Shown piece after piece: positions 26,615-34,410 of a stretch of 43,872 nucleotides of DNA (position 1 is its first letter; each line of letters begins with the position of its first letter). Under the pieces are notes generated by a model that was not told the origin of the DNA, made no database searches, and worked only from the letters and a program-made list of their open reading frames with translations. Source of the stretch: Enteractinococcus helveticum (GTDB lineage Bacteria > Actinomycetota > Actinomycetes > Actinomycetales > Micrococcaceae); assembly GCF_001657475.1 (NCBI RefSeq), contig NZ_LXEY01000114.1, positions 1 through 43,872 of the forward strand, read 5' to 3'. Both the position numbers and the translations under genes were made by a program.

Positions 26615-27729
26615 TGTGAGCCAAGTGCCCGACGCCGGTAAATATCTTCCGCCAAAGTCAGCAGTGCGGTAGCGGAATCGTCCCAACAGAACTTTTGGGC
26701 TTGTTGTGTGGCTGCCATGCTGGCTGCAGCAAATCGCTCGTCGTCTTCAAGCAGTAGCACGCGATCAGCTATCTGACGTGGCAGATCAGAGTCGGCAAGA
26801 TCTACGAATAACGCTCCAGGATGCTCCACTCCCCCAATCTCTTGGAAGATCTCCAGATTGGATAACACCACAGGGGTGCCCTCCGCCATTGCTTCAGCCA
26901 CCGGGAGGCCATAGCCTTCCGATCTCGAAACGGTGACTAATGCCGTGGACTGCCTCAAGATCTCCCGATAGTCGTGGTCTGTGATCCCATTATGAAAATT
27001 CAACTGGGATTCAGCACCACCATGCCGTGTGGTCATCTCGATGAGTTCAGCTCGCCGCTGCGGTGAAATCGGTGAGCACAGGTGGAGTTGGTAATCCGGC
27101 AGGTAGCGCAAGCTTTGTACCAACGGCTCTACATTCTTGTACTCCATGAAAGACCCCATATAAACCAGGCTCTTGTTTCGCGGGACTCTGGGGTCACGAA
27201 CTGCCGCCACGGGTTGCGGTGCGTTGGAGATGACATGGACCGGTTTTTTTGTGAGATGGTGTTTTCGAATCAGACGCTGGGATGTGCGAGATACGGTAGC
27301 AACAGCGTCAGCACCGTTGAGTAGGAGACGTTGCGGCGTATAGGACAGGTGGTACAGGTACCATAAGCCCCGAACGATCTGTGGCAAGTCTCTGGGTGGA
27401 GTCCGATGCTGATAGTAGATCAGATCGTGCAAGGTCAGAATCAGACCAAATTTTCTGCCTGCCGAACCGAGGGTCTGCATTGGTGAGAATACAACGTCTG
27501 GTTCGAATGCGTTGAGCTTGTATGCAGCAAGTGGCTCGAGCAACGATGTGGGGTCATGCATCATGACGACGTCCACGGCTTCTGGCAGCAGCTCACGTTG
27601 TTTCGGGTCATGAATGACGACGGTGGGTCGCAGCTGTTGGGCGACCGCGTGGATGAGTGAGTGACTGAATCGTGAAATTCCGTCGTGATAGTCGGTTCGA
27701 ATGTATCGACCATCCATAAAGAACCGCAT
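26611..27729 (-). CDS. Glycosyltransferase, GT4-type
   Basis: 372 aa from an ATG at 27729 with GGAG 5 nt upstream; the longer frame runs into the tRNA gene. The C-terminal nucleotide-sugar domain has SLVYMGSFMEYKNVEPLVQSL and the E-x7-E motif in SRSEGYGLPVAEAMAEGTPVV. The N-terminal domain shows HDLIYYQHRTP. A cytoplasmic GT-B enzyme; donor and acceptor are not predictable. It lies on the other side of a tRNA gene from a second GT4, so a shared envelope-glycan role is possible but unproven. Confidence 0.88.
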   Translation of the reverse strand: MRFFMDGRYIRTDYHDGISRFSHSLIHAVAQQLRPTVVIHDPKQRELLPEAVDVVMMHDPTSLLEPLAAYKLNAFEPDVVFSPMQTLGSAGRKFGLILTLHDLIYYQHRTPPRDLPQIVRGLWYLYHLSYTPQRLLLNGADAVATVSRTSQRLIRKHHLTKKPVHVISNAPQPVAAVRDPRVPRNKSLVYMGSFMEYKNVEPLVQSLRYLPDYQLHLCSPISPQRRAELIEMTTRHGGAESQLNFHNGITDHDYREILRQSTALVTVSRSEGYGLPVAEAMAEGTPVVLSNLEIFQEIGGVEHPGALFVDLADSDLPRQIADRVLLLEDDERFAAASMAATQQAQKFCWDDSATALLTLAEDIYRRRALGSH

Positions 27730-27752
27730 TGCCACTCCAACCGGAAAATAAG

Positions 27753-27826
27753 TAGGGCGTACCGGACTTGAACCGGTGACCAAAGGATTATGAGTCCTCT
27801 GCTCTAACCAACTGAGCTAACGCCCC
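27753..27826 (-). tRNA. tRNA with CAT anticodon (elongator Met or Ile2)
   Basis: Read on the minus strand: acceptor GGGGCGT pairs with ACGCCCT (the first pair is G-T), D arm GCTCAGTTGGTTAGAGC, anticodon stem GAGGA with loop CTCATAA, and T arm ACCGG-TTCAAGT-CCGGT, discriminator A. CCA is not encoded. It lacks the three G-C anticodon-stem pairs of initiator tRNA. Elongator Met and lysidine-modified Ile2 cannot be told apart by eye. Confidence 0.93.
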
Positions 27827-27890
27827 CTGTGCACCTGCACATACTCGTCCTGGTCCAGACTCGTTGCTCACAGTGACACGATCAACTAGT

Positions 27891-29108
27891 CTAGCGCAGC
27901 TCGGGCACAGAAAGCATCACTGCGACCTCGTCTGACGTTGCACCATGATACATCTGCTCCACGACGTCAATAATCTTTTCGTGCGCATGTTGGGCAGCAA
28001 AGGTATGTGAAGCGCGTCCCATTGCGTGTTTTTCTTCGTTCGAGGCACTGAGCACGAGGTTCATCTTCTCGGCCATATCCTGCGGATTATAAGGTTCGAA
28101 CAGATACCCATTGACCCCTTCTGCTACCAGATGCGGCAGGGCCAGAGCATCGGCTAGCACAACCGGTGTCGAAGCGCTCATCGCTTCTAAGGAAGCCAGC
28201 GATTGTAACTCAGCTGTGCACGGTTGCGTAAAGACATCAGCCCGAAGATATGCCTGTCGCAATTCCTCATCGGAAACTAATCCGCGGAAAATGACCCTGT
28301 CTTCAATACCAAGGTCTACAGCCAAATCCCTGAGGTAGCTTCGCTGTTCTCCGTCTCCAATGATTTCGGCATGAACATTTAGTTCAGGATCTGTAAAGGT
28401 CAAAGCCTTCAGCAACACATCAACGTTCTTTTCGACCGCCAGTCTGCCAACGAATAGTGCCGTAGGATGCGCATGCGGTTCAACGTGTTCGTTGTCTTGA
28501 CGTTCATACTTCGCCACATCAATGCCATTGGAGACAGGCACGACGTACTCCAGCCGTGCTTTCCGACTCATGTTTTCAGCGGACAAGGGGGTCGGTGTCG
28601 TCACGATATTTGCTTTCGACATCAAGCGCCCCATGTCATACCAGGAACGGCTCGAGACGAAATTCTTGAAGAACTGTGGCCCCGGGATAAAGGGATCCAA
28701 GTTTTCGGGCATGAAGTGATTAGTACAGATCAATCGGATGCGTCGGGCTTCGGCCGAGTTTATGGCCGCCTCACCAATCATGTAATGGCACTGAGCATGC
28801 ACGACATCCGGTTGCAGCTGCGCAATGAGCCGATCGATCGCACGTTTAGCGTGCCAAGGCATAACGAGGCGATAATACTCATGCGTTGGGGCTTGCAGGG
28901 ATTTGATGCGATGAACGGTGGCCTCTGGATGCACCTCTATGGCGTCTGGGCCATGAGTGTGCTGGGGCGCCACAATGTGAACATCATAGCCCTTGGCGGT
29001 TAGTTCGGTAGCTAGACGGAAACACGATTTGGCTGCACCGTTTACATGCGGAGGGTAGGTGTCAGCGGCAATCAGTACGCGGAATGGGGTGTTCTGGTCG
29101 GAAGGCAC
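27891..29108 (-). CDS. Glycosyltransferase, GT4 family
   Basis: 405 aa from a GTG at 29108 with AGGAG about 11 nt upstream. The N-terminal Rossmann-like domain opens with VLIAADTYPPHVNGAAKS, typical of GT4 enzymes acting on lipids or sugars with UDP- or GDP-sugar donors. The C-terminal domain has ALFVGRLAVEKNVDVLLKAL and the E-x7-E region AELQSLASLEAMSASTPVV. In related actinobacteria such enzymes include mannosyl- and glucosyltransferases of glycolipids and lipoglycans; the specificity is not resolved here. The upstream neighbour is a CDP-alcohol phosphatidyltransferase, which fits a phospholipid or glycolipid pathway. Confidence 0.88.
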   Translation of the reverse strand: MPSDQNTPFRVLIAADTYPPHVNGAAKSCFRLATELTAKGYDVHIVAPQHTHGPDAIEVHPEATVHRIKSLQAPTHEYYRLVMPWHAKRAIDRLIAQLQPDVVHAQCHYMIGEAAINSAEARRIRLICTNHFMPENLDPFIPGPQFFKNFVSSRSWYDMGRLMSKANIVTTPTPLSAENMSRKARLEYVVPVSNGIDVAKYERQDNEHVEPHAHPTALFVGRLAVEKNVDVLLKALTFTDPELNVHAEIIGDGEQRSYLRDLAVDLGIEDRVIFRGLVSDEELRQAYLRADVFTQPCTAELQSLASLEAMSASTPVVLADALALPHLVAEGVNGYLFEPYNPQDMAEKMNLVLSASNEEKHAMGRASHTFAAQHAHEKIIDVVEQMYHGATSDEVAVMLSVPELR

Positions 29109-29162
29109 TTAGGGTACGGCTCCTACTGGGTTTCTTCGAGATGATCCTAAGCCAAGGCCAAG

Positions 29163-29220
29163 TCACAATTACTTGTTTTTCACGCAATCACATAACTGTC
29201 ACAAACAATTCATTTAATTG
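29163..29220. promoter_or_regulatory. AT-rich site with three TCACA repeats and an inverted repeat
   Basis: Plus-strand TCACA occurs at 29163, 29188 and 29199; two are GTCACA, and the last two are 11 bp apart. They are followed by CAATT-CATTT-AATTG (29206-29220). This lies upstream of the glycosyltransferase gene read leftwards. It resembles a direct-repeat operator such as that of MtrA; regulator identity is inference. Confidence 0.35.
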
Positions 29221-29240
29221 TTGCCGTTTCATAAACTTCG

Positions 29241-29903
29241 TTAGCGTGTTTCAAGAAACGTCTCTCGGTCAGCTTTGCTTCGCGGATTAAGGTCCTGTCG
29301 CCGCATCTGAATGGCATTATTCACGCCCTGGATTACGTAATCCAGGGACGCAACAATGTGCCCGGCAGCCCCGATCGCCAGCACACCGATAGCAATCGTG
29401 TGCAAGAGCTGAGTGTCTTCCACAAAAGGCGCCTCTGCGAAGAGCAGCAACGGCACGCCAACCATCAACGCAGCAGTCCGTGCTTTACCCAATAGGGTCA
29501 CTTTCATTTGTGGATTACCTGCGTAAAGCAGTGCCATGATGCCGGCTAGAACGAGGTCAGGCACCACCAGAGCAAACACAAGCCACAGCGGCGCTAGACC
29601 CGAGAGCACCACAGTGATGACGACAACCCAGAGCGACAGTCGGTCAGCCAGTGGGTCGAGCCACTGGCCCACTGTTGAGACTTGGTTGAGCTTCCTGGCG
29701 AGGAAGCCATCAATCCAGTCGGTGGAGAACAGTACAACCAGGGTGAGCAGCGCGTTCCAGTAGACGCTGTCGAACATAAACCAGACAAATACTGGAACTA
29801 ATAAGAATCTGATCATTGTGATCAGATTTGGAATAGTGAACCAGTCGTCAGTCACCGTGAGGTCTCGGTGACTGTCAGGGGTAGGGTCTTGCGACCGGTT
29901 CAT
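29241..29903 (-). CDS. CDP-alcohol phosphatidyltransferase (PgsA-like)
   Basis: Membrane enzyme joining a CDP-diacylglycerol phosphatidyl group to an alcohol acceptor. 220 aa from the ATG at 29903 (MNRSQDPTP), with GAGG 5 nt upstream. The GTG at 29942 lacks a site. The CDP-alcohol motif D-x2-DG-x2-AR-x8-G-x3-D-x3-D is complete: DWIDGFLAR, then G, then WLDPLAD. About six membrane segments follow. The acceptor (glycerol phosphate, inositol phosphate or other) cannot be told from this motif alone. It follows the Holin-X-like gene with a short gap, suggesting an operon. Confidence 0.88.
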   Translation of the reverse strand: MNRSQDPTPDSHRDLTVTDDWFTIPNLITMIRFLLVPVFVWFMFDSVYWNALLTLVVLFSTDWIDGFLARKLNQVSTVGQWLDPLADRLSLWVVVITVVLSGLAPLWLVFALVVPDLVLAGIMALLYAGNPQMKVTLLGKARTAALMVGVPLLLFAEAPFVEDTQLLHTIAIGVLAIGAAGHIVASLDYVIQGVNNAIQMRRQDLNPRSKADRETFLETR

Positions 29904-29945
29904 AAAATCCTCAGATTGCGGTGTGAAGTGGAGGTGTACCACCGA

Positions 29946-30833
29946 TTAGCGGCGACGAAGTCTACGCAACAGTACTGCTGCGGTCGTAACAGATGCGCCC
30001 AATACAGTCAGCGGCTGCCAACGATCTTTGACGAATCCAACGCCATCATTGACTTTTTCTCCTGCCCGAGCGGCCGAATGATGAGGTGCTAATGGGGAGG
30101 TGGCGTGCTCGATTTGCTCTTGCGAGACTTTACCGCTGGCGTGTCGGGTAAAGGTATTGAACTGGGCACGTAGATCGGTCTTCTCATCGACTCCTGATCG
30201 CAGATCACCAAGGTGACGACGACGTAATTCCATTCGATGACGAAGTTGGGCATCAGTTGGTTCGGTTTGTGGCAATGAGTCTGCCGCTTCGCCCCGACGG
30301 ACGGCTTTCTTTTGCTCTTTCTGAGCTCGCTTGGCCAGTTCTTTGCGACGCTGTTTCTCAACGAGCTTCTGTTGGCGGCGTTCTGCTTCTAGGCGGTCGA
30401 ATTCAACTGGGTCGAAAGCATTGCCTTTGAGGACATAACCGATGTCATGTTTGACACCGCGCACAAGGTCTGGAGAAACCAATGGGAAAGTCGACCGAAT
30501 AACCAACAGGCCGATCACCATCAGAATCAACATAACTACGAAAGCACCCAGGGCTACCCACAGAGCTGTCTGCCACAGGGGACCCTCAGACATGAAGCCG
30601 CCAATAATGGCGACCACCAGTGAGACAAACGTTATCGATCCAAACAGGAGGCCAAACATGGCCGCCCCTACACCAATACCACCGCGAATACCCTTCGATT
30701 TGAGCTGTCCGCTCAGTAATGTCAGGTTGTCGCTTAATTGCTTTGGTACCAACCGGAACATGGTCGCAAGCAGATCAAGCAGCGAACTCATCCGAGTCTT
30801 GGTCGTCACCCGAGGTGCGCCGTTGGTGGTCAT
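29946..30833 (-). CDS. Holin-X / phage_holin_3_6-like membrane protein with a long charged tail
   Basis: 295 aa. Residues 20-135 match the actinobacterial Holin-X type: an amphipathic start (LDLLATMFRLVPKQLSDNLTLL) and two hydrophobic segments (about 55-85 and 90-115). The remaining 160 residues are strongly charged, with a helical Lys/Arg/Glu block (QKLVEKQRRKELAKRAQKEQ) likely to be a coiled coil. A last hydrophobic patch (VLGASVTTAAVLL) and RRLRRR end the chain. Despite the family name it is chromosomal and unlikely to be a lysis protein. Function unknown; it is probably membrane- or cell-envelope-associated. Confidence 0.7.
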   Translation of the reverse strand: MTTNGAPRVTTKTRMSSLLDLLATMFRLVPKQLSDNLTLLSGQLKSKGIRGGIGVGAAMFGLLFGSITFVSLVVAIIGGFMSEGPLWQTALWVALGAFVVMLILMVIGLLVIRSTFPLVSPDLVRGVKHDIGYVLKGNAFDPVEFDRLEAERRQQKLVEKQRRKELAKRAQKEQKKAVRRGEAADSLPQTEPTDAQLRHRMELRRRHLGDLRSGVDEKTDLRAQFNTFTRHASGKVSQEQIEHATSPLAPHHSAARAGEKVNDGVGFVKDRWQPLTVLGASVTTAAVLLRRLRRR

Positions 30834-31007
30834 TAGTCACTACCTTCATGTGTGTAACGCGGTCAAATCTTTGATGTTATCTCTGACCAGTATAAACCGG
30901 GAGATAATGATCTTGATATGTGCTCTAGTTTATTAGCCTGATGCTTTGCTAGCCTAGGAGCAACCCTTGAGTCCCCGATAGAGGGTTTCTTGAACAAACG
31001 AGAATCC

Positions 31008-31304
31008 TCAGAAGTCCGACGACTGCACAAGTCGCATTTTCGAGGCCAACAGTTCAACCTCAGGTCGCCTTGAGACCATTTCTTCAACCTTATTGAGTGT
31101 CTCTTCGATCTGGCTACGATCTCCGCTCACCATAGACACACCCAGTCGGGTTCGTCGGTACAGCGAAGCATCGCCGACCTCGGCAACGGAGATCAAAAAG
31201 CGTTTCCGCATCTCGGCAACAAGAGGGCGCACGACAGAACGTTTGGCTTTCAATGACCGGACGTCGCCAAGCAAGATATCAAACTCATTCCAACCTATCC
31301 ACAT
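31008..31304 (-). CDS. DUF503 family protein
   Basis: 98 aa from the ATG at 31304. The opening MWIGWNEFDILLGDVRSLKAKRSVV is the recognised N-terminus of DUF503 (YlxP-like; residues 1-25), followed by KRFLISVAEVG, a small ferredoxin-like fold. In related Micrococcales this gene sits between infB and rbfA. Here it is far away, next to tRNA-Asn. The Shine-Dalgarno is weak; an upstream in-frame TTG (31340) is an alternative start. Function unknown. Confidence 0.82.
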   Translation of the reverse strand: MWIGWNEFDILLGDVRSLKAKRSVVRPLVAEMRKRFLISVAEVGDASLYRRTRLGVSMVSGDRSQIEETLNKVEEMVSRRPEVELLASKMRLVQSSDF

Positions 31305-31564
31305 GGATATAGCTTGGCGTACACAGTCTTGTTTCAGCAACCAAGGAAAGATGTCATCCCTATGGCATCAACTGCCCGGACTGGAAAGAGGTGTAGCCAA
31401 AGTTTTAGAGAGCTAACGCTCGAGTGCACAGAGTCCGTGGTGATCAACAATACGGCGAACCGAGATTTAGCTGTGAGCAAACGCAAGCGAAAGAGATACA
31501 ATCCGCACGTCCAGCGCTCAGTCAGCCGAGCTCACGAGGCCACCTCCTGCTCGAGCCAGCAATG

Positions 31565-31592
31565 AAAAAAGCCTCGTCCAAACGGACGAGGC
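31565..31592 (-). terminator. Rho-independent terminator of tRNA-Asn
   Basis: Minus strand GCCTCGTCC-GTTT-GGACGAGGC followed by TTTTTT, a perfect 9-bp stem with a U tract, 8 nt after the tRNA 3' end. The stretch from here to the DUF503 start (31305-31564) contains no convincing gene. Confidence 0.92.
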
Positions 31593-31599
31593 TATCTCG

Positions 31600-31671
31600 C
31601 TCCCCCAACTGGATTCGAACCAGTAACCCCTCGATTAACAGTCGAGTGCTCTGCCGTTGAGCTATGGGGGA
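31600..31671 (-). tRNA. tRNA-Asn (GTT)
   Basis: Minus strand: acceptor TCCCCCA / TGGGGGA, D arm GCTCAACGGCAGAGC, anticodon stem CTCGA/TCGAG with loop CTGTTAA giving anticodon GTT, T arm with GGTTCGAATCC, discriminator G. CCA is not encoded. It has its own promoter and terminator. Confidence 0.96.
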
Positions 31672-31686
31672 AGGCAACAAATGAAT

Positions 31687-31716
31687 ACTATATCAGACCC
31701 TTTTCCAAGATGTCTA
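31687..31716 (-). promoter_or_regulatory. Sigma-A-type promoter of tRNA-Asn
   Basis: Minus strand TAGACA (31716-31711), 18-nt spacer, TATAGT (31692-31687). The predicted start is about 9 nt before the tRNA 5' end. Both boxes match consensus at 5 of 6 positions. Confidence 0.75.
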
Positions 31717-31875
31717 ATCAGCGGATTCTCTAGGTATTTTCAGGGTTTGTTGCGCCCCTGTAGTGCAAATTTCAACCTATAGCCACTAAACTCGGTCACC
31801 AGTTGGGCCTTGCGAGGACCATCTGCTGAAAACCACTGACAACTGAAGAACCATAGAACAAAGGAGTTAAACCTC

Positions 31876-32208
31876 GTGTTTAAAGAAATAGTTTCTAAAC
31901 GTTCCAAGCTGTACGCCGGTTTCGCAGGTATAGCTGCGCTGGCCCTATTTTCTGCTTGTGCAGATGAACCGGCCCAGGAAGAAGAACCCGTCGATCCGGG
32001 AGTTGAACAACAAGACCCAACCCAACAAGATCCCATGCAAGAAGACCCTGCTACAGATCCGATGCAGGAAGATCCTGCCGAAGATCCGATGCAAGATGCT
32101 CCAGCAGAGGACACCGGACCTGAAGGCGGCGATGTCGAAGGCGCTGGCGATGACAGCGCTACATCAACCCTCGGTTTCTTAGGCGCCTCAGTCTCTTGGG
32201 GCCTCTAG
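31876..32208 (+). CDS. Small acidic lipoprotein
   Basis: 110 aa from a GTG at 31876 with AAAGGAG upstream. Residues 1-28 are a signal peptide with lipobox LFSAC (Cys28), nearly the same as that of the PepSY-like lipoprotein at 34411. The mature part is low complexity and acidic, with repeated Gln-Glu-Asp-Pro units (QQDPMQEDPATDPMQEDPAED), and ends in STLGFLGASVSWGL. No globular domain is visible. It may be a relic of a PepSY lipoprotein that lost its domain, or a spacer-like surface protein. The upstream 31717-31875 region shows no clear promoter. Confidence 0.75.
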   Translation: MFKEIVSKRSKLYAGFAGIAALALFSACADEPAQEEEPVDPGVEQQDPTQQDPMQEDPATDPMQEDPAEDPMQDAPAEDTGPEGGDVEGAGDDSATSTLGFLGASVSWGL

Positions 32209-32285
32209 GCCACCCTTAAACCTCCGACAACAAACTCGTTGTTCCGTTCACACCTTGTGGTTCAGGCATAAGTAGGTTTTCAGCC

Positions 32286-32339
32286 ACGGCGTTTCCTGCC
32301 CCGACTGATAGTCAATCAATCGGGCGCAGGAAACGCCGT
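32286..32339. terminator. Long hairpin at the convergent ends of the small lipoprotein and dnaG
   Basis: ACGGCGTTTCCTGC pairs with GCAGGAAACGCCGT, extended inward by CCCGA/TCGGG past one bulged C. The right arm is inside the last codons of dnaG and the stop codon is in the loop. There is no long T run; likely a bidirectional terminator. Confidence 0.65.
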
Positions 32340-34174
32340 TGATTTTCCAGCTCCACTAGACGTTGTTGGATAGCTTGAAATGCTTCTGGTTCCCGTTGCG
32401 AGTCCAGTCGTTGAAGTCTGCCGATCAGGTCTGCTTTTTGCTCGGTGATTTGCATCTCTAATAATCGGTTCATGATGTCCCGACAGTAACGCAGCACTTC
32501 TTCTTCGGATGATGCAGGCAACGGTGCGACCGCTAGCTCGGTAACGAAGGAATAGAGTGCCTCTGGAACTTCGGCCGTGACGTGTTGCACCCAGTTTGAG
32601 GTGTCTTGGGCGTTACGGGCGGCTGCGAGAATGCCTATTTGAATCGCGTTGTACACCGGGACTTTGAATTGCGTGGTGTACAGGGCTTTCCATTGCTCTT
32701 GAGAAAGCGTTTCGGGTCGTTGGAGAATGACCTCCAACGCTTCCTTTTCCATCCTGGCAATGGGGTCGCGGAGGTCTGGACGGAAATTCTGTTCCTTCTG
32801 GGCTGTGGGCTCCTCAGCTGTCTGCGTATCCTGATGCGCTTGCGTGAATGATGCCTTGGAAGCCCTTTGGACCGCTTGATGCACCGTATCGACATCCATA
32901 CCCAACCAGCCGGCCAATTCACGAATGTAGCCATCGCGCATTATTGGATCGCGAATCTCTTTGACGATCGGTGCAGCGTAATGCAGTGCGCCGGTCCGCC
33001 CTTCGACTGAATCGAGGTTATATTCCTTCAGGCGCGTCTTGATCGCGAACTCAAATAGTGGCTCACGTGATGCGATGAGTCGGCGAACGGCTTCATCACC
33101 GTAATGCTGTCGTAGATCGTTAGGGTCTTGGCCTTCGGGGGCAACAGCGACGAATGTTTTAGCCACAATTTGGTTATCGAATTCAAAAGCACGCATAGCT
33201 GCTTTTTGACCAGCTTCATCGCCGTCGAAGGTGAAGATGATTTCTCCGCCGGATCCGTCGTCGGTGATCAATCGGCGGGCTATTCGAACATGTCCTTCAC
33301 CAAAGGCAGTACCACAGGTTGCCACGGCGGTAGAAATACCGGCTAGATGCGCCGCCATGACGTCGGTATACCCTTCAACCACAACTAACTGCCGTTCCCG
33401 AGCGATATCGTTTTTGGCAAAGTTCAACCCGTATAAAACCTGCGATTTTTTATACAGACTCGTTTCGGGCGTATTGAGATATTTCGGTCCTTTATCGTCT
33501 GGGTCCAGTTGTCGCGCACCGTAGCCGATCGTGTTGCCGGTCATGTCTTTGATCGGCCACATCACCCGGTTTCGGAATCGGTCATAGAGACCCCGACGGC
33601 CTTCGGAAAATAGGCCACTTTCACTCAATTCGTCTAGGGAAAATCCCCGCTGCTGTAAATGCGATAGCAGGTTATTCCATCCCTCAGGTGCATACCCAAC
33701 ACCGAACTGTGCCGCGTCTTCTTGGGTGAACCCCTTGTTACGCAAAAACGTTCGGGCTTCTTCGGCGGCAGGTGTGGTGAGGGCCTGTTGGTAGAACTCA
33801 TCGGCTATTTGATGTGCCTGCAACATTCTCTGGCGAGTAGCCAGCGTGGGACGTTCTGGCGCAGAGCCTTCTTCATATTCCAGGCTGATATTAACCCGCG
33901 CAGCCAAGATCTCAACGGTTTCGGTAAACGAGGTGTGTTCAAGTTCCATCAGAAACTTGATGGCGTCACCAGACTCTTGGCAACCAAAGCAGTGATAGAA
34001 ACCTTTTGCCGGGGTCACATGAAAAGACGGGGTTCGCTCGTCATGAAAAGGGCACAGTCCTTTATACGACCCGATACCAGCGGTGCGTAGCGTTACATGT
34101 TCTTCAACAACAGTTTTGAGATCGGTTGCTTCCAGTACCTTATCGATCGATTCCCGTGTAATTCGTCCTGCCAT
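32312..34174 (-). CDS. dnaG: DNA primase
   Basis: Makes RNA primers for replication. 620 aa. The N-terminal CHC2 zinc domain has Cys41, His44, Cys62 and Cys65 (LCPFHDERTPSFH and YHCFGC). The catalytic TOPRIM core carries VVEGYTDVMAAHLAGI and FTFDGDEAGQKA. The C-terminal DnaB-binding region is present and helical. The ATG has no Shine-Dalgarno, and a promoter -10 box lies only 7 nt upstream, so the mRNA may be leaderless. In relatives dnaG is directly beside dgt; here plus-strand genes separate them. Confidence 0.96.
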   Translation of the reverse strand: MAGRITRESIDKVLEATDLKTVVEEHVTLRTAGIGSYKGLCPFHDERTPSFHVTPAKGFYHCFGCQESGDAIKFLMELEHTSFTETVEILAARVNISLEYEEGSAPERPTLATRQRMLQAHQIADEFYQQALTTPAAEEARTFLRNKGFTQEDAAQFGVGYAPEGWNNLLSHLQQRGFSLDELSESGLFSEGRRGLYDRFRNRVMWPIKDMTGNTIGYGARQLDPDDKGPKYLNTPETSLYKKSQVLYGLNFAKNDIARERQLVVVEGYTDVMAAHLAGISTAVATCGTAFGEGHVRIARRLITDDGSGGEIIFTFDGDEAGQKAAMRAFEFDNQIVAKTFVAVAPEGQDPNDLRQHYGDEAVRRLIASREPLFEFAIKTRLKEYNLDSVEGRTGALHYAAPIVKEIRDPIMRDGYIRELAGWLGMDVDTVHQAVQRASKASFTQAHQDTQTAEEPTAQKEQNFRPDLRDPIARMEKEALEVILQRPETLSQEQWKALYTTQFKVPVYNAIQIGILAAARNAQDTSNWVQHVTAEVPEALYSFVTELAVAPLPASSEEEVLRYCRDIMNRLLEMQITEQKADLIGRLQRLDSQREPEAFQAIQQRLVELENQRRFLRPID

Positions 34175-34181
34175 GCTGCTT

Positions 34182-34209
34182 AGTCTAGGCGGAAGCGACG
34201 ATATGCCAA
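34182..34209 (-). promoter_or_regulatory. Promoter of dnaG, probably leaderless
   Basis: Minus strand TTGGCA (34209-34204), 16-nt spacer, TAGACT (34187-34182), then 7 nt to the ATG at 34174. A start at the usual distance from the -10 box would fall on or next to the A of ATG. Confidence 0.6.
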
Positions 34210-34300
34210 TGCGTGAGAGAGTGGAATGTGGATAATCACTGAGTAGACGCCGCTGAGGGCTGAAAGACCACTACGGGAAAGCGTCATAGTCGGTCAAACA

Positions 34301-34332
34301 TTGGCGGGTTTCCGTACTAGACGGTATATAAT
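34301..34332 (+). promoter_or_regulatory. Promoter of the PepSY-like lipoprotein gene
   Basis: TTGGCG (34301-34306), then 18 nt to TATATA (34325-34330), which overlaps a perfect TATAAT (34327-34332). It would give a leader of about 70 nt before the ATG at 34411. AAGGG lies 11 nt before the start. Confidence 0.6.
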
Positions 34333-34410
34333 TACAAGTGGTTCGACATCAACAGGACCATCTTCGATAAAATAAAACTAACGAAAAAAGAACGAAGGGT
34401 ATATAGAGCT

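Noticed and set aside
27730..27783. Extended N-terminus of the first glycosyltransferase
   Set aside because: The extra frame reads through the tRNA 3' end; the ATG at 27729 has a proper ribosome binding site and family-like start.
29946..30833. Prophage lysis cassette because of the holin-like protein
   Set aside because: There are no endolysin, integrase or other phage genes nearby, and this family is widespread in actinobacterial chromosomes outside phages.
31305..31593. Plus-strand open frames between DUF503 and tRNA-Asn
   Set aside because: They have no start signals, odd basic composition and no similarity that I recognise; part of one reads the tRNA itself.
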